DNA from: Eubacterium oxidoreducens
GTDB taxonomy: Bacteria > Bacillota > Clostridia > Lachnospirales > Lachnospiraceae
DNA: 64,000 nt
NCBI RefSeq assembly: GCF_900104415.1
Contig: NZ_FMXR01000016.1
Span: 1-64,000 of the forward strand
Direction: 5' to 3'
Below are positions 15,201 through 25,247 of the stretch, in pieces. Each line of letters starts with the position of its first letter. Within the stretch, counting starts at the first letter, position 1. A program made the position numbers and the translations under genes. The notes beneath the pieces are model-generated. The model was given only the letters and a program-made list of their open reading frames with translations. It was not told the origin of the DNA and did not search any database.

Positions 15201-16685
15201 CTACTGCGCTCTGCTTTCTCCTAACTCTCTAGCTGCAACCTCAATGGTCTGCATCTTCGCATCAAAGGAATTCACCAGCTCTACACAGTCCTCACTAAGT
15301 CCGATTGCATCTTGTGTACTCGCCGTAACTTCCTCGCTGGTCGCAGAAAGTGTCTCAACGCTATCTACAATCCGCTCATTCGCCACGCGAATGTTATCCA
15401 TCATCTCCGCCACGTTTTGAATCTCCTGGTCTAGATTCGTAACATCACTAAGAATGCTTTCAAACCTCTCATTTGTTTTAGAAATCAGCTCTCCCTCTCG
15501 CATCGTTGTATCAACCGTATCATCCACCTTTTGTGTTACACTTTCTGCTTCATGTACCAACATATCAAGAATGGATGTAATATTCTCTGTTGCTTCTCGT
15601 GTCTGATCCGCAAGTTCCCGAATCTCATCCGCAACAACGGCAAATCCTTTTCCGGCTTCTCCCGCTCTGGCTGCTTCAATGGAAGCATTTAATGCCAAAA
15701 GATTCGTCTGTCCGGATATATTTAAAATAATATCGGTAATACTTCGTACCTCAACCGATTTTTCCATAAGCTGCTGTGCTGCCTGCTTCATATCCGTTCC
15801 GGCTGTTAATGCATTTTGTGCTTCTTTATTTAACTCTTTTACGAGTCCGGCGCCTTCTAAAACTGCTGCCTGTGTCTGCGCCGTAATCTCAACAATATTC
15901 TCCGTCTTTTCATTCGTCTCCTGAATAATTCCCTGAATATTCCCGGTCATTTCGAGCTGTTCTTCTACCGCCTGCACCGTTGATTCCGTACTGGTTCCAA
16001 TATGTCCAAGCGCATCATTTACCACGTTGGTATGATCCATAATACTATCCATGTATTCCTTGGTAGAAATTACATTTTTTAAAATGTCGTCCGCATCCGC
16101 TACTATTTCGTCTTTGAGTTCGCGATTGTGCTGCGATTCACTTTCTATCATTTCTCGTGACTCTTCCATAAAGTTCCGAAGCAATTTATTGCCCAAAAAC
16201 AATGCAACAAATGCAAGCACTGCTACAATCACTTCTAACGATACGCTTTGAATCATCGCCTGTTTATCTTGTGCCGCAGACATGACAGAAACTGCCATAT
16301 AAAGATTCACTGCCAGCTCCACAATTCCTACGAATCTAATGCAGAACTGATTTCCATAGACAATCAGCAAAATCAAAATAGGCAGAATATACGCAAAGGT
16401 CGAACTATCCTTTTGAGAAATCATGGAAAAACAATATAATCCCGTATATATAATACTGCTCGCATACAGCAAATGAAGCGTATCCGGCTTCATCACAAAC
16501 AATACCAAAAAGATTATAAGCCCCACAATAAACATAACCAAAGTTGCTACTACCAATGATGTACTCACGCCGGCAAACTCTGCATTTTTATATAACAAAG
16601 CCATACCCAAAATATTAAATCCCATTGTGATAATCATAACAATGATAAGCAACTTATTTGCTAATCGAATCTGACCACCTGTCAT
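15201..16685 (-). CDS. Methyl-accepting chemotaxis protein
   Basis: The 494-residue protein has about six hydrophobic membrane segments in the first 175 residues, with very short loops and no large extracellular sensor domain. No classical HAMP domain is evident. A long coiled-coil signalling domain follows, whose tip (residues near 345-385) contains the conserved hairpin sequence ([20 protein letters not shown]), the CheA/CheW contact region. Sensing therefore probably occurs within or near the membrane. GGAGG precedes the ATG. It stands alone with its own terminator. Confidence 0.92.
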   Translation of the reverse strand: MTGGQIRLANKLLIIVMIITMGFNILGMALLYKNAEFAGVSTSLVVATLVMFIVGLIIFLVLFVMKPDTLHLLYASSIIYTGLYCFSMISQKDSSTFAYILPILILLIVYGNQFCIRFVGIVELAVNLYMAVSVMSAAQDKQAMIQSVSLEVIVAVLAFVALFLGNKLLRNFMEESREMIESESQHNRELKDEIVADADDILKNVISTKEYMDSIMDHTNVVNDALGHIGTSTESTVQAVEEQLEMTGNIQGIIQETNEKTENIVEITAQTQAAVLEGAGLVKELNKEAQNALTAGTDMKQAAQQLMEKSVEVRSITDIILNISGQTNLLALNASIEAARAGEAGKGFAVVADEIRELADQTREATENITSILDMLVHEAESVTQKVDDTVDTTMREGELISKTNERFESILSDVTNLDQEIQNVAEMMDNIRVANERIVDSVETLSATSEEVTASTQDAIGLSEDCVELVNSFDAKMQTIEVAARELGESRAQ

Positions 16686-16845
16686 ACTTTACCTCCTCGC
16701 ATTTATGCTTTACCCCGCTTTGTGTATGATGTTATGCACCAATTAACATTATTTTATCCTACTTATCCACTTATTACAAATCCTAATCTATATCATCTAT
16801 TTGCCAGTTTACCGGCCATGAGTTGAACATTTCATTTGCAAAACC

Positions 16846-18837
16846 CTACTGCGTCTCTTCCTCGTTTGACAACTCTTTTGTATATGATGCAAATTCCTGA
16901 TTCTCCAGGTTTTCATGAATTTTTTCCATAAAAGTATTCCAGATTTTTCCGGGATAGGAGCTTCCTTGAAGATCTGTCAGTTCTTTTGGAAGATCATAAC
17001 CAACCCAAACACTCGTTGTATAATACGGTGTGTATCCAACAAACCATCCATCCTTATTTTCATTGGTTGTTCCCGTTTTTCCGGCGCAGCTCATATCTTC
17101 AAGTGCCAGTCCTTGCCCTGTCCCACTTTGCATAACGGTCTCAAGCATACTCGTCATCATACGTGAAGCATTCTTTTTATAGATCTGCTTTGTCTCTCGT
17201 TCAAATTCAACTTGATTCCCTTCGCTATCTACAATTTCCATGACACAAGTCGGTGCCCGATATACTCCATCATTTTCCAATGTGGCATACCCGGCCGCCA
17301 TCTCCAATGCGGATACACCGGTTGTAAATCCTCCTAATGCACTGGCCAATCTGTAATCGTCGTCTTCAATATGAGAATAATTCATATCCAACAGATATTG
17401 AAAACCTATTACCGGTGTCAGTTCTTCAAACAACTGCCATGCAACCGTATTTTTCGACTGTGCCACGGCTGTCCGAAGCGTTATTTTACCGGAATAGGTG
17501 CCAGACGAATTCTTCGGTCCATCCTCAATTTTTTTATCCTCAACGATGGTATCCGGTGTATATCCCAGTTCTAGGCAAGGCGTATAAACAAGCAGTGGCT
17601 TTATAGAACTTCCAGGCTGTCGAAAGCTTTGATAAGCTCGATTAAGTGTATAACCATCATGCTGCTGACTTCGGCCTCCCACAATCGCACTTACATAACC
17701 GGTTGCATTATTAATACAGACTGCTGCCCCCTGCAACTTATAGATACCCTCATCATTTTTTGCCTTAAAACTTTTTAATTCCTGATTTACCGCCTTTTGC
17801 AACTGTTTTTGAATCTTTGGATCGATTGACGTATATACCGTATAACCTCCCGTCAATAAATCTTCCTGACATTTCGCATATTCTTCCGCATAGGCTATAT
17901 CATACTTATCCTCTTCTTCGTCCGAATCAAATGCTACTTCAAATTCAAATCCATCTGCCGCCATCAGCGCCCGAATCGCGCAATTCGTTATATAGGTTTC
18001 TTCGTAATCATTCGTTTCATCCTCAGGAACATCAAGCACAATCTCTTCGGCTATTGCGCTTTTATATTCACTAGCCGAAATCTTTCCATCTTCATACATA
18101 TTCTGCAGTATAAGATCTCGCCGCTCCAGCGTTGCATCCATATTGGTAAGCGGATCATATAAACTGGGATTATTTGGTATCGCACACAAAAATGCTACTT
18201 CTGACAACGTCAGGTATTTGGCATCACGATTAAAATATCCCCGACTAGCCGCCTGGATGCCATATAATCGATTTGCAAAATATATATTGTTTAAATAATA
18301 TTCCATAATCTGCTGCTTGGAATATTTTTCTTCCAGTTTGATTGCAATAAATATTTCTTCTACTTTACGCTCCCAATTACGATCCTGCGTCAAAAATATA
18401 TTTTTTGCCAATTGCTGTGTAATCGTACTTCCGCCTTGCGTTACCTCTCCTCGCCGAACAGCTGCAATTATCGCTCTCAAGATTGCCTTATAATCCACTC
18501 CGTTGTGACTATAGAATTTCTTATCTTCTATACTGATAATGGCCTGTTCAAATACCTGCGGAATCTCCTCATAAGTCAAATAATAAGATTCATCTCCGGC
18601 ATTCATCGATGCGAGCTCTTTCCCATTGATATCCACTATGGTAGTTGTCTGATCGGTCTTAAATGTATCGGTGTTTGATCCATTTACATAACGCGTAGCT
18701 TCCTCTTTAATCTGTGAAATTTCTTCTGCGTATCCCCCCAGATAGTAATATGCCAGTCCTAAAAGCACCAGAATAATCAATATAATCTGTATACGAATCC
18801 GTCTTTTTCGACGTCGTTTCTTCTTTGCGCTTGCCAT
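16846..18837 (-). CDS. Class A penicillin-binding protein (PBP1-type)
   Basis: The protein has 663 residues from the ATG at 18837, chosen because AAGGGAG lies six bases upstream; an in-frame ATG at 18903 lacks a site. A basic cytoplasmic tail and a membrane anchor (about 16-34) precede a GT51 glycosyltransferase domain (catalytic Glu104 in EDKKFYSHNGVD, then GGSTITQQLAKN). The transpeptidase domain has SSIKP, SKN and KTGTT motifs. It polymerises and cross-links peptidoglycan outside the membrane. It follows a TetR regulator gene by 22 bases and is probably cotranscribed with it. Confidence 0.95.
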   Translation of the reverse strand: MASAKKKRRRKRRIRIQIILIILVLLGLAYYYLGGYAEEISQIKEEATRYVNGSNTDTFKTDQTTTIVDINGKELASMNAGDESYYLTYEEIPQVFEQAIISIEDKKFYSHNGVDYKAILRAIIAAVRRGEVTQGGSTITQQLAKNIFLTQDRNWERKVEEIFIAIKLEEKYSKQQIMEYYLNNIYFANRLYGIQAASRGYFNRDAKYLTLSEVAFLCAIPNNPSLYDPLTNMDATLERRDLILQNMYEDGKISASEYKSAIAEEIVLDVPEDETNDYEETYITNCAIRALMAADGFEFEVAFDSDEEEDKYDIAYAEEYAKCQEDLLTGGYTVYTSIDPKIQKQLQKAVNQELKSFKAKNDEGIYKLQGAAVCINNATGYVSAIVGGRSQQHDGYTLNRAYQSFRQPGSSIKPLLVYTPCLELGYTPDTIVEDKKIEDGPKNSSGTYSGKITLRTAVAQSKNTVAWQLFEELTPVIGFQYLLDMNYSHIEDDDYRLASALGGFTTGVSALEMAAGYATLENDGVYRAPTCVMEIVDSEGNQVEFERETKQIYKKNASRMMTSMLETVMQSGTGQGLALEDMSCAGKTGTTNENKDGWFVGYTPYYTTSVWVGYDLPKELTDLQGSSYPGKIWNTFMEKIHENLENQEFASYTKELSNEEETQ

Positions 18838-18859
18838 CTTCATCTCCCTTAATTGCCAA

Positions 18860-19465
18860 CTAGTAAGCAAAATGCCCCCTAAGTGTCTGGATAATTCCCT
18901 CATCCATATGCAAAAGCATAATTCTGGTAAAAGTATCTACGTCCATATCTTTTCCATCTGAGAACCACCAACGCACGGAAATCATCATGGTTCCCACAAA
19001 CAAATGAGAATACAAACCTGCTATTTCCTTACGATTATCCAAAATATCACGATTGCGACGAATCTCCTGTTCCAGCCGCTTACATCCACCCTCTATCATC
19101 TCCTGAAACACATCCCTTTGCGGCAGATAACAATTCCACAAAAGCTGATAGAGATCTTTATTTTCATATATTCTTTCAAGGCTCTTTCGAAGGAGCACAT
19201 AATACTCTTCATCTCCTAAGAACTTTTTTTCTATAAATGTTACATCAAGCCCCTGTGTAAACTCTTCTAATACGCGGTCTACCACACAATCCTTTAAATC
19301 ATATTTATCTTGATAATGCTTATAAAATGTTGAACGATTCACCCGTGCCTTTTGTGTTACATCTTTTACGGTCATGTTCTGAAAGGACATCTCTTTCAAA
19401 CATTCTAAAAAGGCATGTTCGATTAATTCTCTTGTTTTAATCACCCGAAGATCCAATTGTGCCAT
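18860..19465 (-). CDS. TetR-family regulator
   Basis: The protein has 201 residues from the ATG at 19465, which has an AAAGGAGG site. The HTH lies at about 10-55 (LIEHAFLECLKEMSFQNMTVKDVTQ, then RSTFYKHYQDKYDL), with a helical ligand/dimer domain containing the TetR C-terminal motif LWNCYLPQRDVF. The pattern recalls the DhaS/AcrR-like group often found beside cell-envelope genes. It lies immediately upstream of the PBP gene and may control it. A CGTAG-N5-CTACG inverted repeat at 19494-19508, just ahead of the start, is a candidate operator. Confidence 0.88.
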   Translation of the reverse strand: MAQLDLRVIKTRELIEHAFLECLKEMSFQNMTVKDVTQKARVNRSTFYKHYQDKYDLKDCVVDRVLEEFTQGLDVTFIEKKFLGDEEYYVLLRKSLERIYENKDLYQLLWNCYLPQRDVFQEMIEGGCKRLEQEIRRNRDILDNRKEIAGLYSHLFVGTMMISVRWWFSDGKDMDVDTFTRIMLLHMDEGIIQTLRGHFAY

Positions 19466-19597
19466 CTTACACGCCTCCTTTATCCAAATAAAACGTAGCA
19501 TACCTACGCTGCACTGTAAATAGTATTTTTCTCTACCGGATTTACTGAAAAAAGCAGGAAGTTCCACCTGCAAATCAAGGATATCTCTCGTTCGTTC

Positions 19598-21466
19598 TTA
19601 GCTTCTATCTTGTATCTTTTGTGCTTTTTCTTCCAGATATTCCCAGCGCTCCATCTTAAGCTCCAGCTGCTTTTCGCATTCATCCTTCTTTTCCGATAAT
19701 TCTCTAAGTTTTCCGTAATCGCTGCCTGCCGCAAGCATTTCTTTTTCCAGCACCTCAAGTTCATCCTCAAGCTTTTCTATTTCAGATTCTATCATGTCAT
19801 AATCCTTTTGCTCCTGATAGGTAAACTTTAACACCTTGACCTTTGATGCTTTATAAGCTGCTTTTCCCGTCAAAACGTGGCCGTCTTCGTCTACTACAGT
19901 CGTCGTCTTTTTTCCCGACGGCTGTTTTATATTTTGCAATTGTTCCGGCTGTCGGCCTTCTGCTTTCAAGCGATTTAGATAATCGGTGTAACCGCCCTCG
20001 TACTGCCGAAGAACGCCGCCTTCCTCAAAAGCAAAGATTCTTCTTACTGTTCGGTCCAAAAAATACCGGTCATGCGATACGGTAATTACAATTCCCTCAA
20101 AATGATCCAGATAATCCTCTAATACCGTCAGGGTTGCAATATCCAAATCATTCGTCGGCTCGTCCAAGATTAGCACATTTGGCGCTTCCATCAGTACACG
20201 AAGAAGATTCAATCGGCGTCTTTCACCACCTGAAAGTTTCTCAATCAAACTATACTGTTCCTCTCCGCTAAACAAAAATCTCTCCGCCATCTTTGATGCA
20301 GAAATGAGTCCATCACTTGTTCTTACAAACTCTGCCGTATTTTTAATATAATCAATCACCCTTATCTTCGGATCCATATAGGCTATGCCACCTTTTGGAT
20401 CTGTTACGATTTCTTGCGAATAATATCCAATCTTGATCGTCTGCCCTATTTTAATTGTTCCACTATCATAAGGCTCTTCTCCTATCAGCATTCTCATTAA
20501 AGTCGTTTTTCCACATCCATTTGTCCCAACAAATCCAATGCGGTCATGCTTTAGGAAATAATAAGTAAAATCTGAAATCAACACTCGATTGCCATATGCT
20601 TTACATAAATGTTCAATCTCTATCGTTGTTTTTCCCATTCTTGTAGAAACACTGCTCATCTTAAGCTTATCGTCTTCACTTATCCCCGGTTGATTCTTTA
20701 GATTTTCATATCTTTCCAATCTTGCCTTTTGCTTTGTAGAGCGCGCCAGTGCTCCTCGCATCACCCATTTTAACTCATTCCTTAAGATGGCTTGTCTCTT
20801 TCTCTCACTTGCCTCCTGCATTTCTTCCCGCTGCGCTTTTCGCTCAAGATAACCGGAGTAATTGGCATTGTAGTTATATATTTTTCCGTGATCGATTTCG
20901 ACAATTCTATTCGAAACCGCATCCAAAAAATACCGATCATGCGTTACCATAACTAGCGCACCTTGACGATTTCGTAAATATTCTTCCAGCCAATCCGCCA
21001 TAAAATGATCCAGATGATTCGTCGGCTCGTCCAAGATTAATAGATCGCAAGGCACCAAAAGAACAATTGCCAGTGCAAGCCGCTTTCGCTGGCCGCCTGA
21101 CAATTCTTTGATTGGTTGTTCATAATGATTTAAACCTAGAGTGGTAAGCATATTCTTAGCAGCACCTTCCATATCTTCAAGATGCTCTTCTTTTAAGATC
21201 TGCAATACCTGCTCTAACACCTGCATAGAGGCTTCAAACCGGGGATTCTGCGGCAAATACCGTATAACCACATGATTTGCCACCGTTCGACTTCCTGCAT
21301 CCGGCTCTTCTTCCCCTGCTATCATCTTTAACAATGTTGATTTTCCGGTTCCGTTAATTCCGATTATCCCAACTTTCTCCCCCTGTTGTAGAAAGAAAGA
21401 AGTATCCTCGAACAACTTGCCAGCTCCATACGATTTTGTAATGTTTTGCAAAGAAAATATATTCAT
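19598..21466 (-). CDS. ABC-F family ATPase (Uup-like)
   Basis: The 622-residue protein has two ATP-binding cassettes without membrane segments (Walker A GINGTGKS and GTNGCGKT; signature motifs LSGGQRKRL and LSGGERRRL; Walker B LLILDEPTNHLD and VLILDEPTNDLD). They are joined by the basic ABC-F linker (KWVMRGALARSTKQKAR), and a C-terminal coiled coil follows (about 545-620). Such proteins act on the ribosome, and some protect it against antibiotics. The linker and C-terminal coiled coil point to a housekeeping Uup-type member rather than a resistance type. It shares one base with the end of the diguanylate cyclase gene. Confidence 0.92.
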   Translation of the reverse strand: MNIFSLQNITKSYGAGKLFEDTSFFLQQGEKVGIIGINGTGKSTLLKMIAGEEEPDAGSRTVANHVVIRYLPQNPRFEASMQVLEQVLQILKEEHLEDMEGAAKNMLTTLGLNHYEQPIKELSGGQRKRLALAIVLLVPCDLLILDEPTNHLDHFMADWLEEYLRNRQGALVMVTHDRYFLDAVSNRIVEIDHGKIYNYNANYSGYLERKAQREEMQEASERKRQAILRNELKWVMRGALARSTKQKARLERYENLKNQPGISEDDKLKMSSVSTRMGKTTIEIEHLCKAYGNRVLISDFTYYFLKHDRIGFVGTNGCGKTTLMRMLIGEEPYDSGTIKIGQTIKIGYYSQEIVTDPKGGIAYMDPKIRVIDYIKNTAEFVRTSDGLISASKMAERFLFSGEEQYSLIEKLSGGERRRLNLLRVLMEAPNVLILDEPTNDLDIATLTVLEDYLDHFEGIVITVSHDRYFLDRTVRRIFAFEEGGVLRQYEGGYTDYLNRLKAEGRQPEQLQNIKQPSGKKTTTVVDEDGHVLTGKAAYKASKVKVLKFTYQEQKDYDMIESEIEKLEDELEVLEKEMLAAGSDYGKLRELSEKKDECEKQLELKMERWEYLEEKAQKIQDRS

Positions 21467-23196
21467 TAGTTTATTCCTGTTCTGATTTTTTCTTTCATTT
21501 TTCGTTTCATTTCATACATATGATCATCTGCAACCTGCTCCATTCGTTCTAAGGAGCCGCTGCTTTCCCGATCATAAACCACTGCGCCATATGCCATTGA
21601 CAATTCAAATTCTTTTTCAGGAATTGCATTATATAATATTTCCTGATCGCGCATCTCCTTTTGACATTCTTTCCAAATCTCTTCAACCGACTGTGTTGGA
21701 TGGTATAAAAATATTGCAAATTCATCTCCACCGATTCGATATGCCGATCCTTTATCCTCCACTGCATGCTCAATAATCTCGGCTGCCTTTTTAATTGCAA
21801 TATCCCCCCAATGATGTCCTAATGTATCATTGATGGTCTTTAAGTTATTTAAATCCACTATAGCTATTATGATTTGATCGATTTGTCCGCTTTGTACCTG
21901 TCTTTCATATTCCGCCTCATCTCGCCGATATGCGGTACGATTCTTCATTCCGGTCAAAGCATCTGTATATGCCATCTTCTGAATTGTCTCAGCCTCTTTG
22001 GCAAGTCGCATTTCCCGCATCACTTTTGCGGTTGTAGAAAACGACACGATTAATATAAAGAAAAAGGCTCCCCATCTTACGATATGTGCTGAGTCACTCG
22101 TCTGAATATTTGAATTATTATATTTTACAATTTCAACAATTGCTGTTCCCACCAATATAATAACGCCCAGGTATATTCCATAATGCTCAATCGTCCTAAT
22201 CCGTCGTTCTCTAAGTTCCTTATGATTTTTCAGAATCATCCATGCAATAAACACTGCTGCCAAAATAATAACTGCATGAATAATCTTCAATAATTCATGA
22301 TAATCCGCAATGCCGGTTATGGTTGTAAGCGTAAGTCCTACCATCTCAGCAAGCACCGAAAATGAGACAATGCTGACCAGTTTTGGTCTTTTCGTCAGTA
22401 CATATGCATTTACAAAGACAATGGATGTTATCGGAAGCAACATTAGCATTAAAAAATCCAAATAATGCATCAGCGCTGTTCTTCCAAATATCATCTGTGC
22501 AAATACGGTTTCTATCGCTGTCCAAAACCCTAAAACAAGCGCCAAAACACCTAATGACAATGTTAAATATGGCTCATATTTTGCCCTCTTCATTACAACC
22601 GATAATATAATTAACATAACTCCTATAATAAAAATTGCTATCCCGATAATGAATTCCATAACATGGCTACGCATATAAGCAATATTATAGGTTAATGCCG
22701 GCTCAATACTTAAGGAGTTTATAAAACAGCTGTCATCATGATAGCTTGCATCTACAACAAATGTTATCGTCTCTCCTTTATAAGAATCGTACAATTCTAC
22801 ACTATGAAAAATCGTACCACAGGATTTCCCGACTATTTTAGGACCCTTTTGTTCATATTGATAAATCTCATCACCATCTATATAAATCTTAAAATCGCAA
22901 TTCTTACTTCGAAAATTCAGGCATGCACTCTCTGATTTATAGCTGATTGGAAGTACTTTACTTAATGTATAAGTATCTGCGCCATCTTCCCACACCGTCC
23001 ATGCATCATTCATCGACATTTCGTTTCCATCTTCAGTTGTCCATCCGTTGCTGTATTCGATCGACTCTACCTCCACGCGATCTATGTAATTCCCTTTTAC
23101 TACAGCAATCCCTATCACTATGAAAAGCAATACTACCACAACAAAAATTATGTTATACAGTACACTATTTAATGAATGCTTTTTTTCATTCCCCAT
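21466..23196 (-). CDS. Membrane-bound diguanylate cyclase (GGDEF)
   Basis: The 576-residue protein has an N-terminal membrane helix (about 14-33), an extracellular region of about 140 residues rich in beta strands (7TMR-DISM-like) and then about seven membrane helices (180-395). A cytoplasmic GGDEF domain contains an intact RIGGDEF active site and DALTGMKNR start. It should make cyclic di-GMP in response to an external signal. No EAL domain is present. Its stop overlaps the ABC-F start (TAATG), suggesting coupled expression. Confidence 0.92.
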   Translation of the reverse strand: MGNEKKHSLNSVLYNIIFVVVVLLFIVIGIAVVKGNYIDRVEVESIEYSNGWTTEDGNEMSMNDAWTVWEDGADTYTLSKVLPISYKSESACLNFRSKNCDFKIYIDGDEIYQYEQKGPKIVGKSCGTIFHSVELYDSYKGETITFVVDASYHDDSCFINSLSIEPALTYNIAYMRSHVMEFIIGIAIFIIGVMLIILSVVMKRAKYEPYLTLSLGVLALVLGFWTAIETVFAQMIFGRTALMHYLDFLMLMLLPITSIVFVNAYVLTKRPKLVSIVSFSVLAEMVGLTLTTITGIADYHELLKIIHAVIILAAVFIAWMILKNHKELRERRIRTIEHYGIYLGVIILVGTAIVEIVKYNNSNIQTSDSAHIVRWGAFFFILIVSFSTTAKVMREMRLAKEAETIQKMAYTDALTGMKNRTAYRRDEAEYERQVQSGQIDQIIIAIVDLNNLKTINDTLGHHWGDIAIKKAAEIIEHAVEDKGSAYRIGGDEFAIFLYHPTQSVEEIWKECQKEMRDQEILYNAIPEKEFELSMAYGAVVYDRESSGSLERMEQVADDHMYEMKRKMKEKIRTGIN

Positions 23197-23266
23197 CCTA
23201 TTTTCACCCTAAACTTTTTCAAATCATTACCTAATTGAACTTGATACTTAAAACTCCCCCCTGTTA

Positions 23267-24388
23267 TCAAAGATTTCTCGGCAATCTTATAATAAATTCA
23301 ATATTCTCCGAGTCAGATGTCGCGTGAATCTCTCCATTATGAAGCACTACGATATCCTTTGCTATTGCCAGTCCTAAACCGGCTCCCCCCGTTTCTGTCG
23401 AACGCGCTCCGTCCAAACGATAAAACTTCTCAAACAACTTTTCTGCTTTTCCCGGCGGAATATCAGCCTTATTTTGCAGATGAATCACAATATCTTCATC
23501 TTGTTCTTCCGACCAGATCTTGATTTCGCACCCTTCTTTTCCATATGCGATCGCATTTTTGATGATATTTTGAAATACTCGTGCCATCTTTTCCGGATCC
23601 ATTTTTAAGTATATATCATCTGGTACGGCTATCGTCAACGTCTTTTTTCTTTTTGTCAGCTGCGGATACATCTCATCTGACACTTGCATCAACATAAATG
23701 CAAGGTTCACTTCCTGCAAATACAGTTGTTCGGCTTGATATGTATAACGCGTAATATCGAAGAACTCATTGATCAGCTCTCCAAGTCGTTCCGCTTTTTC
23801 CCTGGCAATCGTAACATATTTATCTTTTTGCTGGGAAGGCATATCTCGCGATTCATCGAGCAGATTCAAATACCCCACAACGCTGGTAAGAGGTGTTTTA
23901 ATATCATGTGCCAAATATAACACCAAATCATTTCTTCTATGTTCTGCTTCGTGAATCTTCTCGCGGTTTTCAATCAATTTCAAACGTACATCATTTAACG
24001 TCTCTTCCATTTGCTCAAGACCGGATCTAAGTTCAATCGGCTCTTCGGTCTCTTGTGCTAACTGCGCTATGCCTCGCTCAAGTTCTGTAAAATACCGGTT
24101 AAACATAACCAGTGATATTCGAAACAGAATCAAAAATACCAAAATGACAGCAATCAAAATGATAAGATCCAGATGTCCTTCTATCCGCTCCCAGTAAATA
24201 TGCTTGCCGGCTTCCCAATCGATGCCCAAAACCTTACTCATAAAGGTTACCATAAGATTGGCCATCTTACCTCTAAGCACCGTTCTTAAAACAATGATAA
24301 TCACCACTGCCATTGCCAAAATAGCAAGCGTTCTCCAGTAAAAACGTGTTAAGATTTTCTGATTTGACTTTGTTTTGTTAATCTTCAA
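23267..24388 (-). CDS. VanS-like sensor histidine kinase
   Basis: The 373-residue protein has two membrane helices (about 20-37 and 74-96) around a short extracellular loop, a coiled linker and a HisKA domain with phosphoacceptor His161 in YLAHDIKTPLTSVVGYL, a form typical of VanS kinases. The HATPase domain has NIIKNAIAYG and GGAGLGLAIAK. The start overlaps the response-regulator gene by 11 bases, so they are a pair. No D-Ala-D-Lac or D-Ala-D-Ser ligase genes lie nearby, so it is not part of a resistance cluster. The probable signal is envelope stress. Confidence 0.92.
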   Translation of the reverse strand: MKINKTKSNQKILTRFYWRTLAILAMAVVIIIVLRTVLRGKMANLMVTFMSKVLGIDWEAGKHIYWERIEGHLDLIILIAVILVFLILFRISLVMFNRYFTELERGIAQLAQETEEPIELRSGLEQMEETLNDVRLKLIENREKIHEAEHRRNDLVLYLAHDIKTPLTSVVGYLNLLDESRDMPSQQKDKYVTIAREKAERLGELINEFFDITRYTYQAEQLYLQEVNLAFMLMQVSDEMYPQLTKRKKTLTIAVPDDIYLKMDPEKMARVFQNIIKNAIAYGKEGCEIKIWSEEQDEDIVIHLQNKADIPPGKAEKLFEKFYRLDGARSTETGGAGLGLAIAKDIVVLHNGEIHATSDSENIEFIIRLPRNL

Positions 24389-25079
24389 TCTTGTATCCTA
24401 CTCCCCATACGGTCTTAATATAATTTGGATTTTCTACTATCTCTCCCATCTTTTCCCGAAGATGACGAATATGAACGGTTATTGTATTATTACTTTTCGT
24501 ATAATACTCGTCTTCCCACAATTCGTGGAACAATTCCTCCGCACTGACTACTTTTCCATAATGTTCGAGCAGGATTCTCAATATGGAAAATTCTGTCGGT
24601 GTCACATTAAGTGGTATCCCATTCAATGTAACAATATGTGTATCTACATTTAAGACAAAATCTGATTTGGCAATTACTTCATCGCTTTGTTCTTCTTTAT
24701 TCTCTATGCTATAGGTCTTATATCTTCGCAGCTGCGCCTTTACTCGAGCTAATACTTCAAGTGGGCGAAACGGCTTTGTAATATAATCATCCGCTCCTAT
24801 CATAAGTCCGTTAATCTGATCTGCTTCTCCCACCTTTGCCGTCAACATAATAACGGGAAACTTGTATTTTTCTCGTATCTTTTCACATATTTCAAATCCA
24901 CTTATATCCGGCAGCATAACATCTAACAGTGCAAGATCGATTTCATTTTTCTTAACACACTCAAATGCATCCGCTGCATTATAGGATTTGTAGACTTCAT
25001 ATCCTTCATTTTTTAAATATACTTCCAAAAGGTCTGCAATTTCTTTCTCATCATCCACTACTAAAATCTTTTCTGACAT
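24378..25079 (-). CDS. VanR-like OmpR-family response regulator
   Basis: A receiver domain (about 1-120) has acidic pocket residues near 9-11, phosphoacceptor Asp53 and Lys in ITKPF. A winged-helix OmpR-type DNA-binding domain ends in HIRHLREKMG and VWGVGYKIE. The length (233) is normal. GGAGGT precedes the ATG. It is the first gene of the two-component unit. The diguanylate cyclase gene follows 70 bases after the kinase gene on the same strand and could be read from the same transcript. Confidence 0.92.
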   Translation of the reverse strand: MSEKILVVDDEKEIADLLEVYLKNEGYEVYKSYNAADAFECVKKNEIDLALLDVMLPDISGFEICEKIREKYKFPVIMLTAKVGEADQINGLMIGADDYITKPFRPLEVLARVKAQLRRYKTYSIENKEEQSDEVIAKSDFVLNVDTHIVTLNGIPLNVTPTEFSILRILLEHYGKVVSAEELFHELWEDEYYTKSNNTITVHIRHLREKMGEIVENPNYIKTVWGVGYKIED

Positions 25080-25203
25080 GCTATTTACCTCCGTGCATAC
25101 TTAACTGCCCCCATTTTATCAGAAAAAGTCTGCTAATGTGTTATGATTTTGTTAATTGTGACCGCACGCGCAGCCTCGCTTTGCTTTTTTTAATCCGTTT
25201 TTG

Positions 25204-25241
25204 AAAAAAAAAAAACGGACAGAGGGGAAGCCCCTCTGCCC
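25204..25241 (-). terminator. Terminator of the hydantoinase operon
   Basis: On the minus strand GGGCAGAGGGG and CCCCTCTGTCC pair around a three-base loop and are followed by a run of about a dozen T. It lies just after the substrate-binding protein gene and closes the operon. Confidence 0.92.
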
Positions 25242-25247
25242 ACTTTC

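Noticed and set aside
23267-25079. Vancomycin-resistance cluster
   Set aside because: Only VanR/VanS-like regulators are present; there is no ligase, dehydrogenase, dipeptidase or racemase gene nearby.
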